Positions 54,286 through 62,558 of a DNA stretch of 64,000 nucleotides are shown in pieces. Where the stretch lies: positions 79,236 to 143,235 of the forward strand of contig NZ_JAFFQY010000005.1 in the NCBI RefSeq assembly GCF_017311575.1. The letters run 5' to 3'. The DNA is from Roseococcus thiosulfatophilus (GTDB lineage: Bacteria; Pseudomonadota; Alphaproteobacteria; Acetobacterales; Acetobacteraceae). A model generated the notes under the pieces. The model saw only the letters and a list, made by a program, of their open reading frames with translations, did not search any database and was not told where the DNA came from. Position 1 is the first letter of the stretch, and each line of letters opens with the position of its first letter. Both the position numbers and the translations under genes were made by a program.

Positions 54286-55587
54286 ATGTCCCTGTTCGGC
54301 TCCATGACCACCGCCATCGCCGGGCTCAACGCGCAGGCGCGTTCGCTCGGCCATGTCTCCGACAACCTGGCGAACAGCCAGACGGTGGGCTTCAAGCGCA
54401 TCGACACGAATTTCCAGGACCTCGTCACCCAGTCCGGGCCGAACCTGCACGCGCCGGGCTCCGTGCTGGCGCGGCCCACCTTCACCCACACCGTGCAGGG
54501 CACCATCGAGCAGAGCCAGAACCCGATTGGCATGGCCATCGGCGGGCAGGGCTTCTTCAGCGTGGCCCAGGCGCGCGGCTTCGTGGACGGGCTGCCCACC
54601 TTCGACGACCGGCAATTCTTCACCCGCGCCGGCGATTTCCGCATGGACCGCGACGGCTTCCTGGTGAACGGCGCCAACTACTTCCTGCAGGGCTGGCCGG
54701 TGAACGACGCCGGTGCCGTGGACCGCACGACGCTGGAGCCCATCCGCGTCAGCCAGCAGGTGTTCAACCCGATCGCCACCACCTCCATCGAGATCGCGGC
54801 CAACCTGCCCGGCGTGGACCCGCCGGCCACACCGGGCGATGCGCGCACCTTCAGCACCCAGGTGCAGGTCTATGACACGCTGGGCACGCGGCGCGCCATG
54901 ACGCTGACCTTCACCCAGACGCCCGGCGCCGTCGGCCCGCCGCCCGTGGCCGGCCCGCCGCGGAGCTGGGACATGACCATCTCGCCCGACCCGGTGGGCG
55001 GCGCCGTCACCATCCCGATCGTCTTCGGGGTGAACGGCACCGTCGAGACCTTCAACGGCACCACCGGCGTGGCGGGCACGCCCGTCGAGTTTCCCTTCGT
55101 CATGGATTTCGGGCTGGGCAACCAGAACATCTCGCTGAACCTCGGCCGCTACCAGCTGGCGCAGGGCCTCACGCAATATGCGGGCACCGACTTCTCGCTG
55201 CGGAACCTGCAGCAGAACGGCGTGCCGCCCGGCGCCTATGCGGGCCTGGCCATCCGCGACAATGGCGATGTAACGGTGAACTACGACAACGGCCAGTCGC
55301 GCGTGATCTACCGTGTGCCGGTGGTGGGCTTCAGCGACCCCGACCGCCTGCAGCGCCTGGACGGCGCCGCCTTCATGCGAACCATCGAAAGCGGCGAGGC
55401 GCAGGTGACGGATGCCAACTCCAACGGCGTGGGCAAGCTGGTGGTGGGGGCGCTCGAACGCTCGAACGTGGACATCGCCACCGAGTTCACGAAGCTGATC
55501 GTGGCGCAGCGCGCCTATACGGCGAACACGCGCGTGGTCACGACCAGCGACGAGATGATGCAGGAGACGATCAACATGCGCCGCTGA
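54286..55587 (+). CDS. flgE: Flagellar hook protein FlgE
   Basis: A 433-aa hook subunit. The N-terminal rod-type helix (SLFGSMTTAIAGLNAQARSLGHVSDNLANSQTVGFKRI) and C-terminal helix (ALERSNVDIATEFTKLIVAQRAYTANTRVV) frame a variable domain. ATG 54286 has GGAAGG six bases upstream; ATG 54280 is too close to that site. FlgE forms the hook joint between rod and filament. The upstream 182-bp gap holds divergent sigma-54 promoters. Confidence 0.96.
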   Translation: MSLFGSMTTAIAGLNAQARSLGHVSDNLANSQTVGFKRIDTNFQDLVTQSGPNLHAPGSVLARPTFTHTVQGTIEQSQNPIGMAIGGQGFFSVAQARGFVDGLPTFDDRQFFTRAGDFRMDRDGFLVNGANYFLQGWPVNDAGAVDRTTLEPIRVSQQVFNPIATTSIEIAANLPGVDPPATPGDARTFSTQVQVYDTLGTRRAMTLTFTQTPGAVGPPPVAGPPRSWDMTISPDPVGGAVTIPIVFGVNGTVETFNGTTGVAGTPVEFPFVMDFGLGNQNISLNLGRYQLAQGLTQYAGTDFSLRNLQQNGVPPGAYAGLAIRDNGDVTVNYDNGQSRVIYRVPVVGFSDPDRLQRLDGAAFMRTIESGEAQVTDANSNGVGKLVVGALERSNVDIATEFTKLIVAQRAYTANTRVVTTSDEMMQETINMRR

Positions 55588-55619
55588 CGTGGCGCGCTGC
55601 CGCTCCACGCACCGCTCCG

Positions 55620-55635
55620 CGGCGGGCAACATGCG
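55620..55635 (+). promoter_or_regulatory. Weaker sigma-54-like element upstream of flgK
   Basis: GG at 55621-55622 and GC at 55633-55634 have the exact N10 spacing; the core reads CGGCGGG, CAAC, ATGCG. It shares ATGCG with the flgE promoter but the -24 part is poorer. A TTAACC half-site lies about 40 bp further on. Confidence 0.4.
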
Positions 55636-55663
55636 TCGCCGAGATGGTGCGGCGGCCCGCCCG

Positions 55664-55680
55664 TCAAGGTTTGGTTAACC
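55664..55680 (+). promoter_or_regulatory. CtrA-like site upstream of flgK
   Basis: TCAA (55664-55667), seven bases, then TTAACC (55675-55680) resembles the CtrA recognition pattern TTAA-N7-TTAAC with one mismatch. TTAA is rare in this GC-rich window. It lies 26 bp before the flgK ATG. Binding is speculative. Confidence 0.35.
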
Positions 55681-55705
55681 ACGGTCTCACCACACTGGAA
55701 CCCGC

Positions 55706-57241
55706 ATGAGCCTGGACCTCGCCTTCGGAATCGCCCGCAGCGGCCTGCTCACCACCCAGCGCAGCCTGGCGCAGGTGGCGCAGAACCTCGCGAACGCCTC
55801 CACCGAGGGCTATACGCGCAAGGCGGGCGACACCATCTCGGTCTCGCACGCCAACTCGCCCATGGGTGTCCGCATGGGGGCCGCGCAGCGCAGCGTGGAC
55901 GCGGCCCTGATCGCGGAGCGCCATGCCCGCGCGGGCGAGGCCGCGGGTGCGGCCGTGCGCGAACGCCTGCTCTCCGGCATCGAGGCCGCGCATGGCCAGC
56001 CCGGCGATGGCCAGTCCATCGGCGACCGGCTGGGCGCGCTGCGGGCCAGCGTCATCGGCCTGCGCGCCAGCCCCGGCGAACCCGGCTTGCAGCGCGAATT
56101 CCTCCAGGCCGCGCATGATCTCGCGCTGAGCTTCAACGACATCGCCGGCGCCATCGGCGATGCGCGTCAGCAGGCGCAGGACGGCATCCAGGAAGAGGTG
56201 TCGCGCATCAATGCCGGGCTGCGCGAGGTCGCGCAGCTCACCACCGCCATCCAGCGCGACCGCGTGCTGGGCATCGCCACCGGCGACCTGGAGGACAAGC
56301 GCGACCTCGCCCTGGGCCGCCTCTCGGAGAGCCTGCCGCTGCGGACCCTGCCGCAATCCGATGGCGGGCTGATCCTGGTGACGAAGGGCGGCCTCGGCCT
56401 CCCGCTCGACCCCGACAAGGACGCCTTCTCCACGGCGGCGGCCGCGCTGGGGCCCGAGGCTTTCTTCGGCGCCGGCGGCACCCTGCCCGGCGTGATGCTG
56501 GGCGGCGTGGACGTGACCCGGCAGCTCGGTGGCGGGCGGCTCGGCGAGTATGTCGCGCTGCGCGACACCACCCTGCCGCGCTACCAGGCCGAGCTCGACC
56601 TCGCGGCGGCGCACCTGGCCAGCCGGATGGAGGGGCAGGGGCTGCGGCTTTTCACCGCGCCCTCCGGCACCGTGCCCGACGTCACGCTCGCCTACAGCAA
56701 CCCCGCCGCGGGGCTGATGGGCTTCGCCAACAGCATCCGCGTGAACCCCGCCGTGGCGGCCGACCCCACCCTGCTGCGCGACGGCACCCATGCGGTGGCC
56801 GATACGCCCGGCGGCCCCACCGCCTTCACGCCCAACCCCGCCACGGGCCCCGCCGGCTTCACCCTGATGCTGGACCGCGTGCTGAACCACGCGCTGGGCG
56901 ACACGGTGCGCGCGGGCACGGCCTGGGCGGCGCTGCCCTCGGGCGGGCTGGGGCCGGATGGCAGCCTCACCTCGCCCTTCCTGCCGCCGCGCAGCCTCGA
57001 GGACTACGCCGCCGTCGTCACCGGCGCCCATACCGCCGACCGCGCCGCCGCGACCGCGGCGCGGGAGCGTGCGGAGGGGCTGCGGCGCGGCCTCGACGCC
57101 CGCTTCCAGCGGGAATCCGGCGTGGATTCCGATGCCGAGATGGCCGCCATGGTGCAGTTGCAGAATGCCTACGCCGCCAATGCCCGCGTGATGAGCACGG
57201 CCCAGCAGATGTGGGACACGCTGCTCAACATGGTCCGTTGA
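55706..57241 (+). CDS. flgK: Hook-filament junction protein FlgK (HAP1)
   Basis: A 511-aa protein. The N-terminal rod-like helix (LDLAFGIARSGLLTTQRSLAQVAQNLANASTEGYTRK) and C-terminal end (ALQ-type helix VQLQNAYAANARVMSTAQQMWDTLLNMV) match FlgK. It joins hook to filament with FlgL. The length is in the normal range. flgL follows after 32 bp. Confidence 0.94.
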   Translation: MSLDLAFGIARSGLLTTQRSLAQVAQNLANASTEGYTRKAGDTISVSHANSPMGVRMGAAQRSVDAALIAERHARAGEAAGAAVRERLLSGIEAAHGQPGDGQSIGDRLGALRASVIGLRASPGEPGLQREFLQAAHDLALSFNDIAGAIGDARQQAQDGIQEEVSRINAGLREVAQLTTAIQRDRVLGIATGDLEDKRDLALGRLSESLPLRTLPQSDGGLILVTKGGLGLPLDPDKDAFSTAAAALGPEAFFGAGGTLPGVMLGGVDVTRQLGGGRLGEYVALRDTTLPRYQAELDLAAAHLASRMEGQGLRLFTAPSGTVPDVTLAYSNPAAGLMGFANSIRVNPAVAADPTLLRDGTHAVADTPGGPTAFTPNPATGPAGFTLMLDRVLNHALGDTVRAGTAWAALPSGGLGPDGSLTSPFLPPRSLEDYAAVVTGAHTADRAAATAARERAEGLRRGLDARFQRESGVDSDAEMAAMVQLQNAYAANARVMSTAQQMWDTLLNMVR

Positions 57242-57273
57242 GGGTGGTGCGCTGATGCGTGAAGGAGGCCCCC

Positions 57274-58347
57274 TTGAGCCTTGAGATCACCGGCCGCCTG
57301 GCCGCCGAGACGGCGCGCCTGCGCGCCCAGATGGAAATCCTGACGCGGCAGACGGCGTCAGGGCAGCGCTCCTCCCGCCTGGGCGACCTGGCGCCGGACG
57401 TGCCGCGCGCCGTCTCGCTGCGCGCGCAATCGGGCCGGCTCGAGGCCTATGACCGCGTGCTGACGCAATCCATCGGCCGCACCGAGGTGATGCAGGCGTC
57501 GCTCCAGCGCCTCACCGAGATCACGCGGGAGTTCCGCGGCACCGTCATGCCGCGCCTCTACACGCGGGACCCGGTGGCGCTGGAGGCGGTGAAGGTGCAG
57601 GCGCGCAACGCGCTGACCGAGATGGCGCATCTGCTGAACGTGCGGCATGCGGGGGAATACCTCTTCTCCGGCTCCGACATCGGCCGCCCGCCCATCCCGG
57701 ACCCCGAGGGGCTGGCCACCGGGCAGATGGCGCAGGACGTGGCGGCGGCCGTGGCCACGCTGGGCGCGGCGGGGCCGGCCAGCGTGCTGAACGACACGCG
57801 GGCCGCCGCGCAGAGCAATGTGGCGGGCGTCTCGCCCTTCTCGGACTTCCTGCGGGACGAGGCGGCGCTGGCCCCCGCCGACCGCGAGCCGCGCCGCGCC
57901 GCGCCGGCGGCCGACGGGCAGTTCGTGGCCTATGGCATCTTCGCCGACCGCAACGCCGTGAGCGTCAGCGCGGGCGAGACGACCGGAAGCTGGGCGCGCG
58001 ACCTGATGCGCAACCTGATGAGCCTCGCTGCCCTCGACCCCGCCCAGATGGATGACCTGCCCAACTACACGGACCTGCTGGCCGGGCTGCGCGACGGCTT
58101 CGCCGCGACCGAGGCGGCGCTGACCGAGGAGGCCGGCGGCCTCGGCCAGGTGACGGCGCGGCTGGAGGACACGCAGCGCCGCCAGCGCACCACCATGGAC
58201 CTGCTGCGCGGCCAGATCGCCGACATCGAGGAGGTGGACCTGGCCAGCACGCTGGAACGCCTGCAGGCCACCCGGACCGCGCTGGAGGCGAGCTACCGCG
58301 CCATCGGCTCGCTGTCCGAACTCACGCTCGCGCGCTTCCTGCGATGA
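57274..58347 (+). CDS. flgL: Hook-filament junction protein FlgL (HAP3)
   Basis: A 357-aa protein with flagellin-like ends (TARLRAQMEILTRQTASGQRSSRLGD, GEYLFSGSDIG; C-terminal LEASYRAIGSLSELTLARFL). The start is TTG 57274, five bases after a perfect AAGGAGG site (57262-57268); GTG 57259 lies upstream of that site and is rejected. It forms the second ring of the hook-filament junction. Confidence 0.9.
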   Translation: MSLEITGRLAAETARLRAQMEILTRQTASGQRSSRLGDLAPDVPRAVSLRAQSGRLEAYDRVLTQSIGRTEVMQASLQRLTEITREFRGTVMPRLYTRDPVALEAVKVQARNALTEMAHLLNVRHAGEYLFSGSDIGRPPIPDPEGLATGQMAQDVAAAVATLGAAGPASVLNDTRAAAQSNVAGVSPFSDFLRDEAALAPADREPRRAAPAADGQFVAYGIFADRNAVSVSAGETTGSWARDLMRNLMSLAALDPAQMDDLPNYTDLLAGLRDGFAATEAALTEEAGGLGQVTARLEDTQRRQRTTMDLLRGQIADIEEVDLASTLERLQATRTALEASYRAIGSLSELTLARFLR

Positions 58348-58364
58348 GCCTGGGGCGCGCGATG

Positions 58365-58380
58365 TTCAAGCCACGTTAAC
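58365..58380 (+). promoter_or_regulatory. CtrA-like site upstream of flbT
   Basis: TTCA (58365-58368), seven bases and TTAAC (58376-58380) resemble TTAA-N7-TTAAC with one mismatch. It lies in the 160-bp flgL-flbT gap. Speculative. Confidence 0.35.
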
Positions 58381-58389
58381 CCAGGGCGG

Positions 58390-58423
58390 GGAGAATGGTG
58401 CGCGTGGTGGAGAGGCATTCTCC
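58390..58423 (+). other. 8-bp stem-loop in the flbT leader
   Basis: GGAGAATG (58390-58397) pairs perfectly with CATTCTCC (58416-58423) around an 18-base loop; outside a two-base bulge, GGC (58385-58387) and GCC (58424-58426) extend the stem. No T-run follows. It lies about 85 bp before the flbT ATG and could structure its mRNA leader. Confidence 0.5.
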
Positions 58424-58507
58424 GCCGCGGCAGGGCCTCGCACCAGAAGGGTGGAATTCCGCGGGGGCGCATGAGGCGCGTCCGTGCAGCAGTCGGAAGG
58501 GAACAAG

Positions 58508-58951
58508 ATGTCCACGCTCGTTCTGGAGTTGCGCCAGGGTGATCTGATGGTGGTGAACGGGGCGCCCATCCGCTTCCGCAACCGCACGCGGATCGAGCTC
58601 GCCGCCAAGGCGCGCTTTCTGTTCGGCAAGCAGATCATGCCGCCCGATGCCGCCACCACCCCGGCGCGGCGCATCTACTTCGCCCTCCAGACGGCCTATA
58701 TCGGCGCCGATGAGGAGCGTGGGCCCGGCCTCGCCGCCGCGCGGGCCCTGATCCGCGACTTCATGGATGCCACCACCTCGCCCACCGTGCGCGAGATGCT
58801 GGACCGCGCGCTGGAGGCCGCCGAGGGCGATGACTGCTATTCGGCGCTTCGCATCGCCCGCCGGGTGATGCGCCATGAGGAGGAGGTGCTGGGCATCCCG
58901 CCGCTGCCCGCCCCCCGCCGCGACCCGCTTCCCAACCCGGCACCGGGGTAA
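58508..58951 (+). CDS. flbT: Flagellin translation regulator FlbT
   Basis: A 147-aa FlbT: LELRQGDLMVVNGAPIRFRNRTRIEL, ARFLFGKQIM, and the C-terminal DCYSALRIARRVMRHEE are characteristic. In alphaproteobacteria FlbT binds flagellin mRNA and controls its translation/stability together with FlaF. ATG 58508 has GGAAGGG upstream. The partner flaF is not found here. The DUF1217 gene follows after 3 bp. Confidence 0.93.
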   Translation: MSTLVLELRQGDLMVVNGAPIRFRNRTRIELAAKARFLFGKQIMPPDAATTPARRIYFALQTAYIGADEERGPGLAAARALIRDFMDATTSPTVREMLDRALEAAEGDDCYSALRIARRVMRHEEEVLGIPPLPAPRRDPLPNPAPG

Positions 58952-58954
58952 GCC

Positions 58955-59728
58955 ATGTCCGACGCCGCAGGGGCCATCGCCGCCTTCCGCCGCTTCCAGC
59001 GCGTGACGGAGGAAACACGCGCGCTGGAACGCATCGCGAAGGACCCGATGCAGACCCGCGCCCTGGACCAGTTCCGCCGCGCCCTGGACCGTGCGCCTGA
59101 CATCAAGACGGCGCTGCGCGACCCGCGCGTGCTGCAGGTGGTGACGGTGGCCATGGGCATTCCGGATGGGGCGCAGCAGGCGGGGCTGGCCATGCGCGCC
59201 CTGACCTCCGACCCGGCCGATCCGAAGTCGCTGGTGAACCGCCTGGCGGACAAGCGCTGGAAGGCGGCGGCCGAGGCGCTGCGCCTGGATGAGCGGGGCC
59301 TGGACGCCCTGCGCGACCCCGAGGTGCAGGCGCGCCTGACCGACGGCCTGCGCCGCGCGCGCTGGCGCGATGAGCTGGAGGAAAGCCAGCCGGGCCTGGG
59401 CGATGCGCTGCTGTTCCGCGAAAGGGCCGCCAAGGGGGCCGAGGGCGCCTTCGCCGTGCTGGGGGACCCGGTGCTGCGCCGGGTGGTGACCGGGGCGGTC
59501 GGCCTGCCGAAGTCCATCGCGGTGCAATCGGTGGAGACGCAGGCGCGCGCGTTGGAGGCGCGGCTGAAGCTCGACTCGCTGAACGACCCGAAGGTGGTCC
59601 AGCGCCTGGCGGAACGCTACTTGATCAGCCGGGCCTCGGAATCCGCGGGTGCCTTCGGCGCGCCCTCGGCCGGCACGTCCAATGCGCTGGCGCTGCTGGG
59701 GCTGCCGCCGGGCGGGCTGCGGGTCTGA
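58955..59728 (+). CDS. DUF1217 flagellar-associated protein
   Basis: A 257-aa protein of the DUF1217 family, whose genes occur in alphaproteobacterial flagellar clusters. FRRFQRVTEETRALERIAKDP, DPRVLQVVTVAMGIPDG and LADKRWKAAAEAL repeat themes seen through the family (short helices with DPRV/VLGDPVLRRVVTGAVGLP). The precise role is unknown. It is 3 bp after flbT, so cotranscribed, and its last 112 bp overlap the opposing FlaG-like gene. Confidence 0.82.
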   Translation: MSDAAGAIAAFRRFQRVTEETRALERIAKDPMQTRALDQFRRALDRAPDIKTALRDPRVLQVVTVAMGIPDGAQQAGLAMRALTSDPADPKSLVNRLADKRWKAAAEALRLDERGLDALRDPEVQARLTDGLRRARWRDELEESQPGLGDALLFRERAAKGAEGAFAVLGDPVLRRVVTGAVGLPKSIAVQSVETQARALEARLKLDSLNDPKVVQRLAERYLISRASESAGAFGAPSAGTSNALALLGLPPGGLRV

Positions 59729-60087
59729 TCGGGCGCGCCCGTCGCGCGGGCGGCGATGTCGGGCGCGTCTTCTCCGCGCAGGGCGGCGGTGCGGTAGGCC
59801 CGCAGCTCACGCTCGGTCGGCACGCTGCGCGTCACCTCGCCGGCGCCATCCCGCACCTCGAAGACCACGACGCCGAGCGTCGGCTCGATCCGCAGGCTGG
59901 GGTTGGGCGCGATCGGCGGCGCGCCATCCTGCCGCGCGCCACCTGGCGTGCCATCCTGCCGCGCGCCACCCGGCGCGACGTCCTGCCGCGCGCCAAGCGG
60001 CGCTTCGGCGTGCGCCTGCATGGGGCGTTCGGGGAAGGGCGGGGGGCTGGCCAGCATGGGGCGGGCAAGCCCGACGGGGGAGGTCAT
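59617..60087 (-). CDS. FlaG-like flagellar protein
   Basis: A 156-aa protein. Residues about 60-105 (LRIEPTLGVVVFEVRDGAGEVTRSVPTERELRAYR) match the FlaG pattern of a beta pair ending in an I(R/E)xIP-like motif; flanks are low complexity. A 9-residue repeat with core GARQD occurs three times near residues 32-58. ATG 60087 has AAGGA five bases upstream. Its 3' end overlaps the convergent DUF1217 gene by 112 bp. The assignment rests on the short motif and location. Confidence 0.65.
   Translation of the reverse strand: MTSPVGLARPMLASPPPFPERPMQAHAEAPLGARQDVAPGGARQDGTPGGARQDGAPPIAPNPSLRIEPTLGVVVFEVRDGAGEVTRSVPTERELRAYRTAALRGEDAPDIAARATGAPDQTRSPPGGSPSSASALDVPAEGAPKAPADSEARLIK
59921..60001. repeat. 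Three 27-bp repeats in the FlaG-like gene
   Basis: Imperfect copies start at about 59921, 59948 and 59975, exactly 27 bp apart, encoding a 9-residue unit with GARQD. The reading frame is retained. Confidence 0.8.
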
Positions 60088-60114
60088 GGCGATCCTTCCG
60101 GCTTCATGGGGACC

Positions 60115-60129
60115 GCATCCCAGAAACCA
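60115..60129 (-). promoter_or_regulatory. Sigma-54-like element upstream of the FlaG-like gene
   Basis: On the minus strand TGG (60129-60127) and ATGC (60118-60115) have exact GG-N10-GC spacing. The middle -24 bases are not consensus. The start would be near 60104, leaving about 16 nt that contain the ribosome-binding site before ATG 60087. Two GAATC (GANTC) sites lie nearby in the 60.15-60.17 kb region. Confidence 0.45.
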
Positions 60130-60216
60130 TGCGGGGCCTTAACGCATCCTGAATCACTGCCTGAATCACGGCACGGGGTTTGACCGTGGGGCGTTGAGGG
60201 CCGATCCTATGCGCCA

Positions 60217-61260
60217 GTGTCCATCCCTCCGCGCCTTGTTCCCCACCTGCTCACCCTGGCCGCCGCGCTCACGGGGGGCACCATCTGCCATCTGCTGTCG
60301 GTGCCGCTCGCCTGGATGATCGGGGCGATGGCGGGCACGGCGGCGCTGGCCTGGTTCCGGCCGGTGGCGGTCCACCCCTATGCGCGGCCGGCGGCGCTGA
60401 TCGTGCTGGGGCTGGCCTTCGGGCAGACCTTCTCGGGCCCGGTGCTGGGGGCGCTGCTGGGGGCCATGCCCGTCATCCTCATCGCGGGGCTGCTGTCCAT
60501 CGCGGCGGGTGTGGCGGCGGTGCCCATCTTCACGCGGCTGGCCGGCGTGGACCCGCGCACGGGATATTTCGCGGCGGTGCCGGGCGGGGTCATCGTCATG
60601 GTGGTGCTGGCGCAGCGGGCGGGGGCGCCCCTCGCGCCGGTGACGCTGGCGCAGACCATCCGCGTGGTGATCGTGGTGCTGGCCATTCCGCCGCTGCTGA
60701 CGGCCTTCGCGCCGGTGGGCGACGCCACCGCCTTCCTGGCGCCGCGCCTGCCCTTCGACCTGGGCGGGCTTGGGCTGATGCTGGTCGTGGGGCTGCTGGC
60801 GGCTTTCGCGCTGCGGCGCACGGGCATCGCGAATCCCTGGATGATCGGCCCCTGCGCGCTGGCCATCACGGCGGCGGCCTTCGACAGCCTGCCCTCCTCG
60901 GTGCCGACGGTGTTGGTGGATGCGGCGCAGGTGGGCATGGGCGCGACCTTGGGGCAGCGGCTGACCCGGGAATTCCTGCTGTCGTCCCGGCGGCTGCTCT
61001 GGGCCTCCGTCATGTCGGCCTTCGCGCTTTGCGTGCTGTGCCTCGCGCTGGGCGCGGCACTCGGTTGGGCCAGCGGCCTGCCGGTGGGCGCCGTCATGCT
61101 GGGCATGGCGCCGGGCGGCATGCCGGAGATGGGCATCACCGCCAAGACGCTGGAACTGGCCGTGCCGCTGGTGCTGGGCTTCCACCTGGCGCGGACCTTG
61201 ATGTGCAACTTCCTGATCGGCCCGGTCTGGACGCTGATGAACCGTGTGGGCTGGAAGTAG
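60217..61260 (+). CDS. AbrB-family (PF05145) membrane protein
   Basis: A 347-aa protein with about ten hydrophobic segments and the family repeats LAWMIGAMAG, FAAVPGGVIVMVVLAQ, NPWMIGPCALAITAAA and GMAPGGMPEMGITAKTLEL. It is historically and misleadingly annotated as ammonia monooxygenase; the family is more likely a transporter or regulator. Start GTG 60217 follows a 129-bp divergent gap from the FlaG-like gene. Confidence 0.88.
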   Translation: MSIPPRLVPHLLTLAAALTGGTICHLLSVPLAWMIGAMAGTAALAWFRPVAVHPYARPAALIVLGLAFGQTFSGPVLGALLGAMPVILIAGLLSIAAGVAAVPIFTRLAGVDPRTGYFAAVPGGVIVMVVLAQRAGAPLAPVTLAQTIRVVIVVLAIPPLLTAFAPVGDATAFLAPRLPFDLGGLGLMLVVGLLAAFALRRTGIANPWMIGPCALAITAAAFDSLPSSVPTVLVDAAQVGMGATLGQRLTREFLLSSRRLLWASVMSAFALCVLCLALGAALGWASGLPVGAVMLGMAPGGMPEMGITAKTLELAVPLVLGFHLARTLMCNFLIGPVWTLMNRVGWK

Positions 61261-61323
61261 GCCAGCCGGGTTCCGGGCCGGCGCGCTTGCGGTTAACCTC
61301 GCGCCAGGAAACGGGAGAGAACC

Positions 61324-62550
61324 ATGCCGGATGACAGCCGCCACAGCAGCGCCGCCAGCGCGGAGGCCGCCGGTGCCGCCCTTCCGCTCGCTGGGCTGCG
61401 CGTTCTCGACCTGACGCTGGCCCGCGCCGGCCCCACCTGCGTGCGCCACCTGGCCGACTGGGGCGCCGAGATCATCCGCGTGGAACCGCCGGGCGCCAGC
61501 GACGCCCTTGGCGGCGCGCGCGACGGGTTCGACTTCACGAACCTACACCGCAACAAGCGCGCCATCTCCCTCGACCTGAAGCACCCGGACGGGCACGCCG
61601 CCTTCCTGAAGCTGGCCGAGACCGCGGATATCGTGGTCGAGAACATGCGGATGCAGGTGAAGCACCGCCTGAAGATCGATTACGACACGCTCTCCGCCCG
61701 CAACCCGCGGCTGGTCTACGCGAGCATTTCCGGCTTCGGGCAGACCGGCCCCTATTCGACGCGCGGCGGCGTGGACCAGATCGCGCAGGGGATGGGCGGC
61801 TTGATGACCATCACCGGCGAGAAGGGGCGCGGCCCCATGCGCGTCGGCATCCCCATCAACGACCTGACGGCGGGCAATCTGCTGGCGCTGGCCATCATGA
61901 TGGCGCTCTACGAACGCGAGAAGACCGGGCGCGGCCGCTATGTCTCGACCTCGCTGCTCGAGGCGCAGGTCTTCATGCTGGACTTCCAGGCCACGCGCTT
62001 CCTGCAGAAGGGCGAGGTCGCGGGCCAGGCGGGCAATGACCACCCGGTGAACACGCCCATGGGCGTGTTTCCCAGCGCCGACAAGCCCATCAACATCGCC
62101 GCCTCCTCGCCCAAGCTGTGGGAGGTGTTCTGCCGCGTCGCCGGCCGCGAGGACTGGCTCGACAAGCCCGAATGGAAGACCGCCGAGGGCCGCACCAAGG
62201 ACCGCCCGGCGCTGAACGCCGCCATCGCGGAGGTCACGCGCCAGCAGCCCAGCGAATACTGGATCCTGAAGCTGGAGGAGGCCGGCATCCCCTGCGGCCC
62301 CATCAACGACATCCGCGAGGTCTTCGAGGACCCGCAGGTGCAGCACCTGGGCATGGTCTGGAATATTCCGCACGCGAAGCTGGGCCAGGCGGGTGTTGTG
62401 CGCACGCCCATCAACATCCAGGGCCACACGCCGGGCATCCGCCGCGGCGTGCCGGGCCTGGGCGAGCATTCGGACGAAATCCTGGCGGAAGCCGGGCTCG
62501 GCGCGGAGGAGATCGCGAGGCTCCGCGCGAACAAGGTCATTGGAGGCTAG
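61324..62550 (+). CDS. Class III (CaiB/BaiF) CoA-transferase
   Basis: A 408-aa family III CoA-transferase. PLAGLRVLDLTLARAGP, LHRNKRAISLDLK and the catalytic Asp near residue 151 in GGVDQIAQGMGGLM are present. Such enzymes move CoA between carboxylic acids; the substrate is not known. ATG 61324 follows a GGGAGAG site. The crotonase-family gene starts 8 bp later, so they probably act in one acid/CoA-thioester pathway. Confidence 0.91.
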   Translation: MPDDSRHSSAASAEAAGAALPLAGLRVLDLTLARAGPTCVRHLADWGAEIIRVEPPGASDALGGARDGFDFTNLHRNKRAISLDLKHPDGHAAFLKLAETADIVVENMRMQVKHRLKIDYDTLSARNPRLVYASISGFGQTGPYSTRGGVDQIAQGMGGLMTITGEKGRGPMRVGIPINDLTAGNLLALAIMMALYEREKTGRGRYVSTSLLEAQVFMLDFQATRFLQKGEVAGQAGNDHPVNTPMGVFPSADKPINIAASSPKLWEVFCRVAGREDWLDKPEWKTAEGRTKDRPALNAAIAEVTRQQPSEYWILKLEEAGIPCGPINDIREVFEDPQVQHLGMVWNIPHAKLGQAGVVRTPINIQGHTPGIRRGVPGLGEHSDEILAEAGLGAEEIARLRANKVIGG

Positions 62551-62558
62551 AGAGAAGC

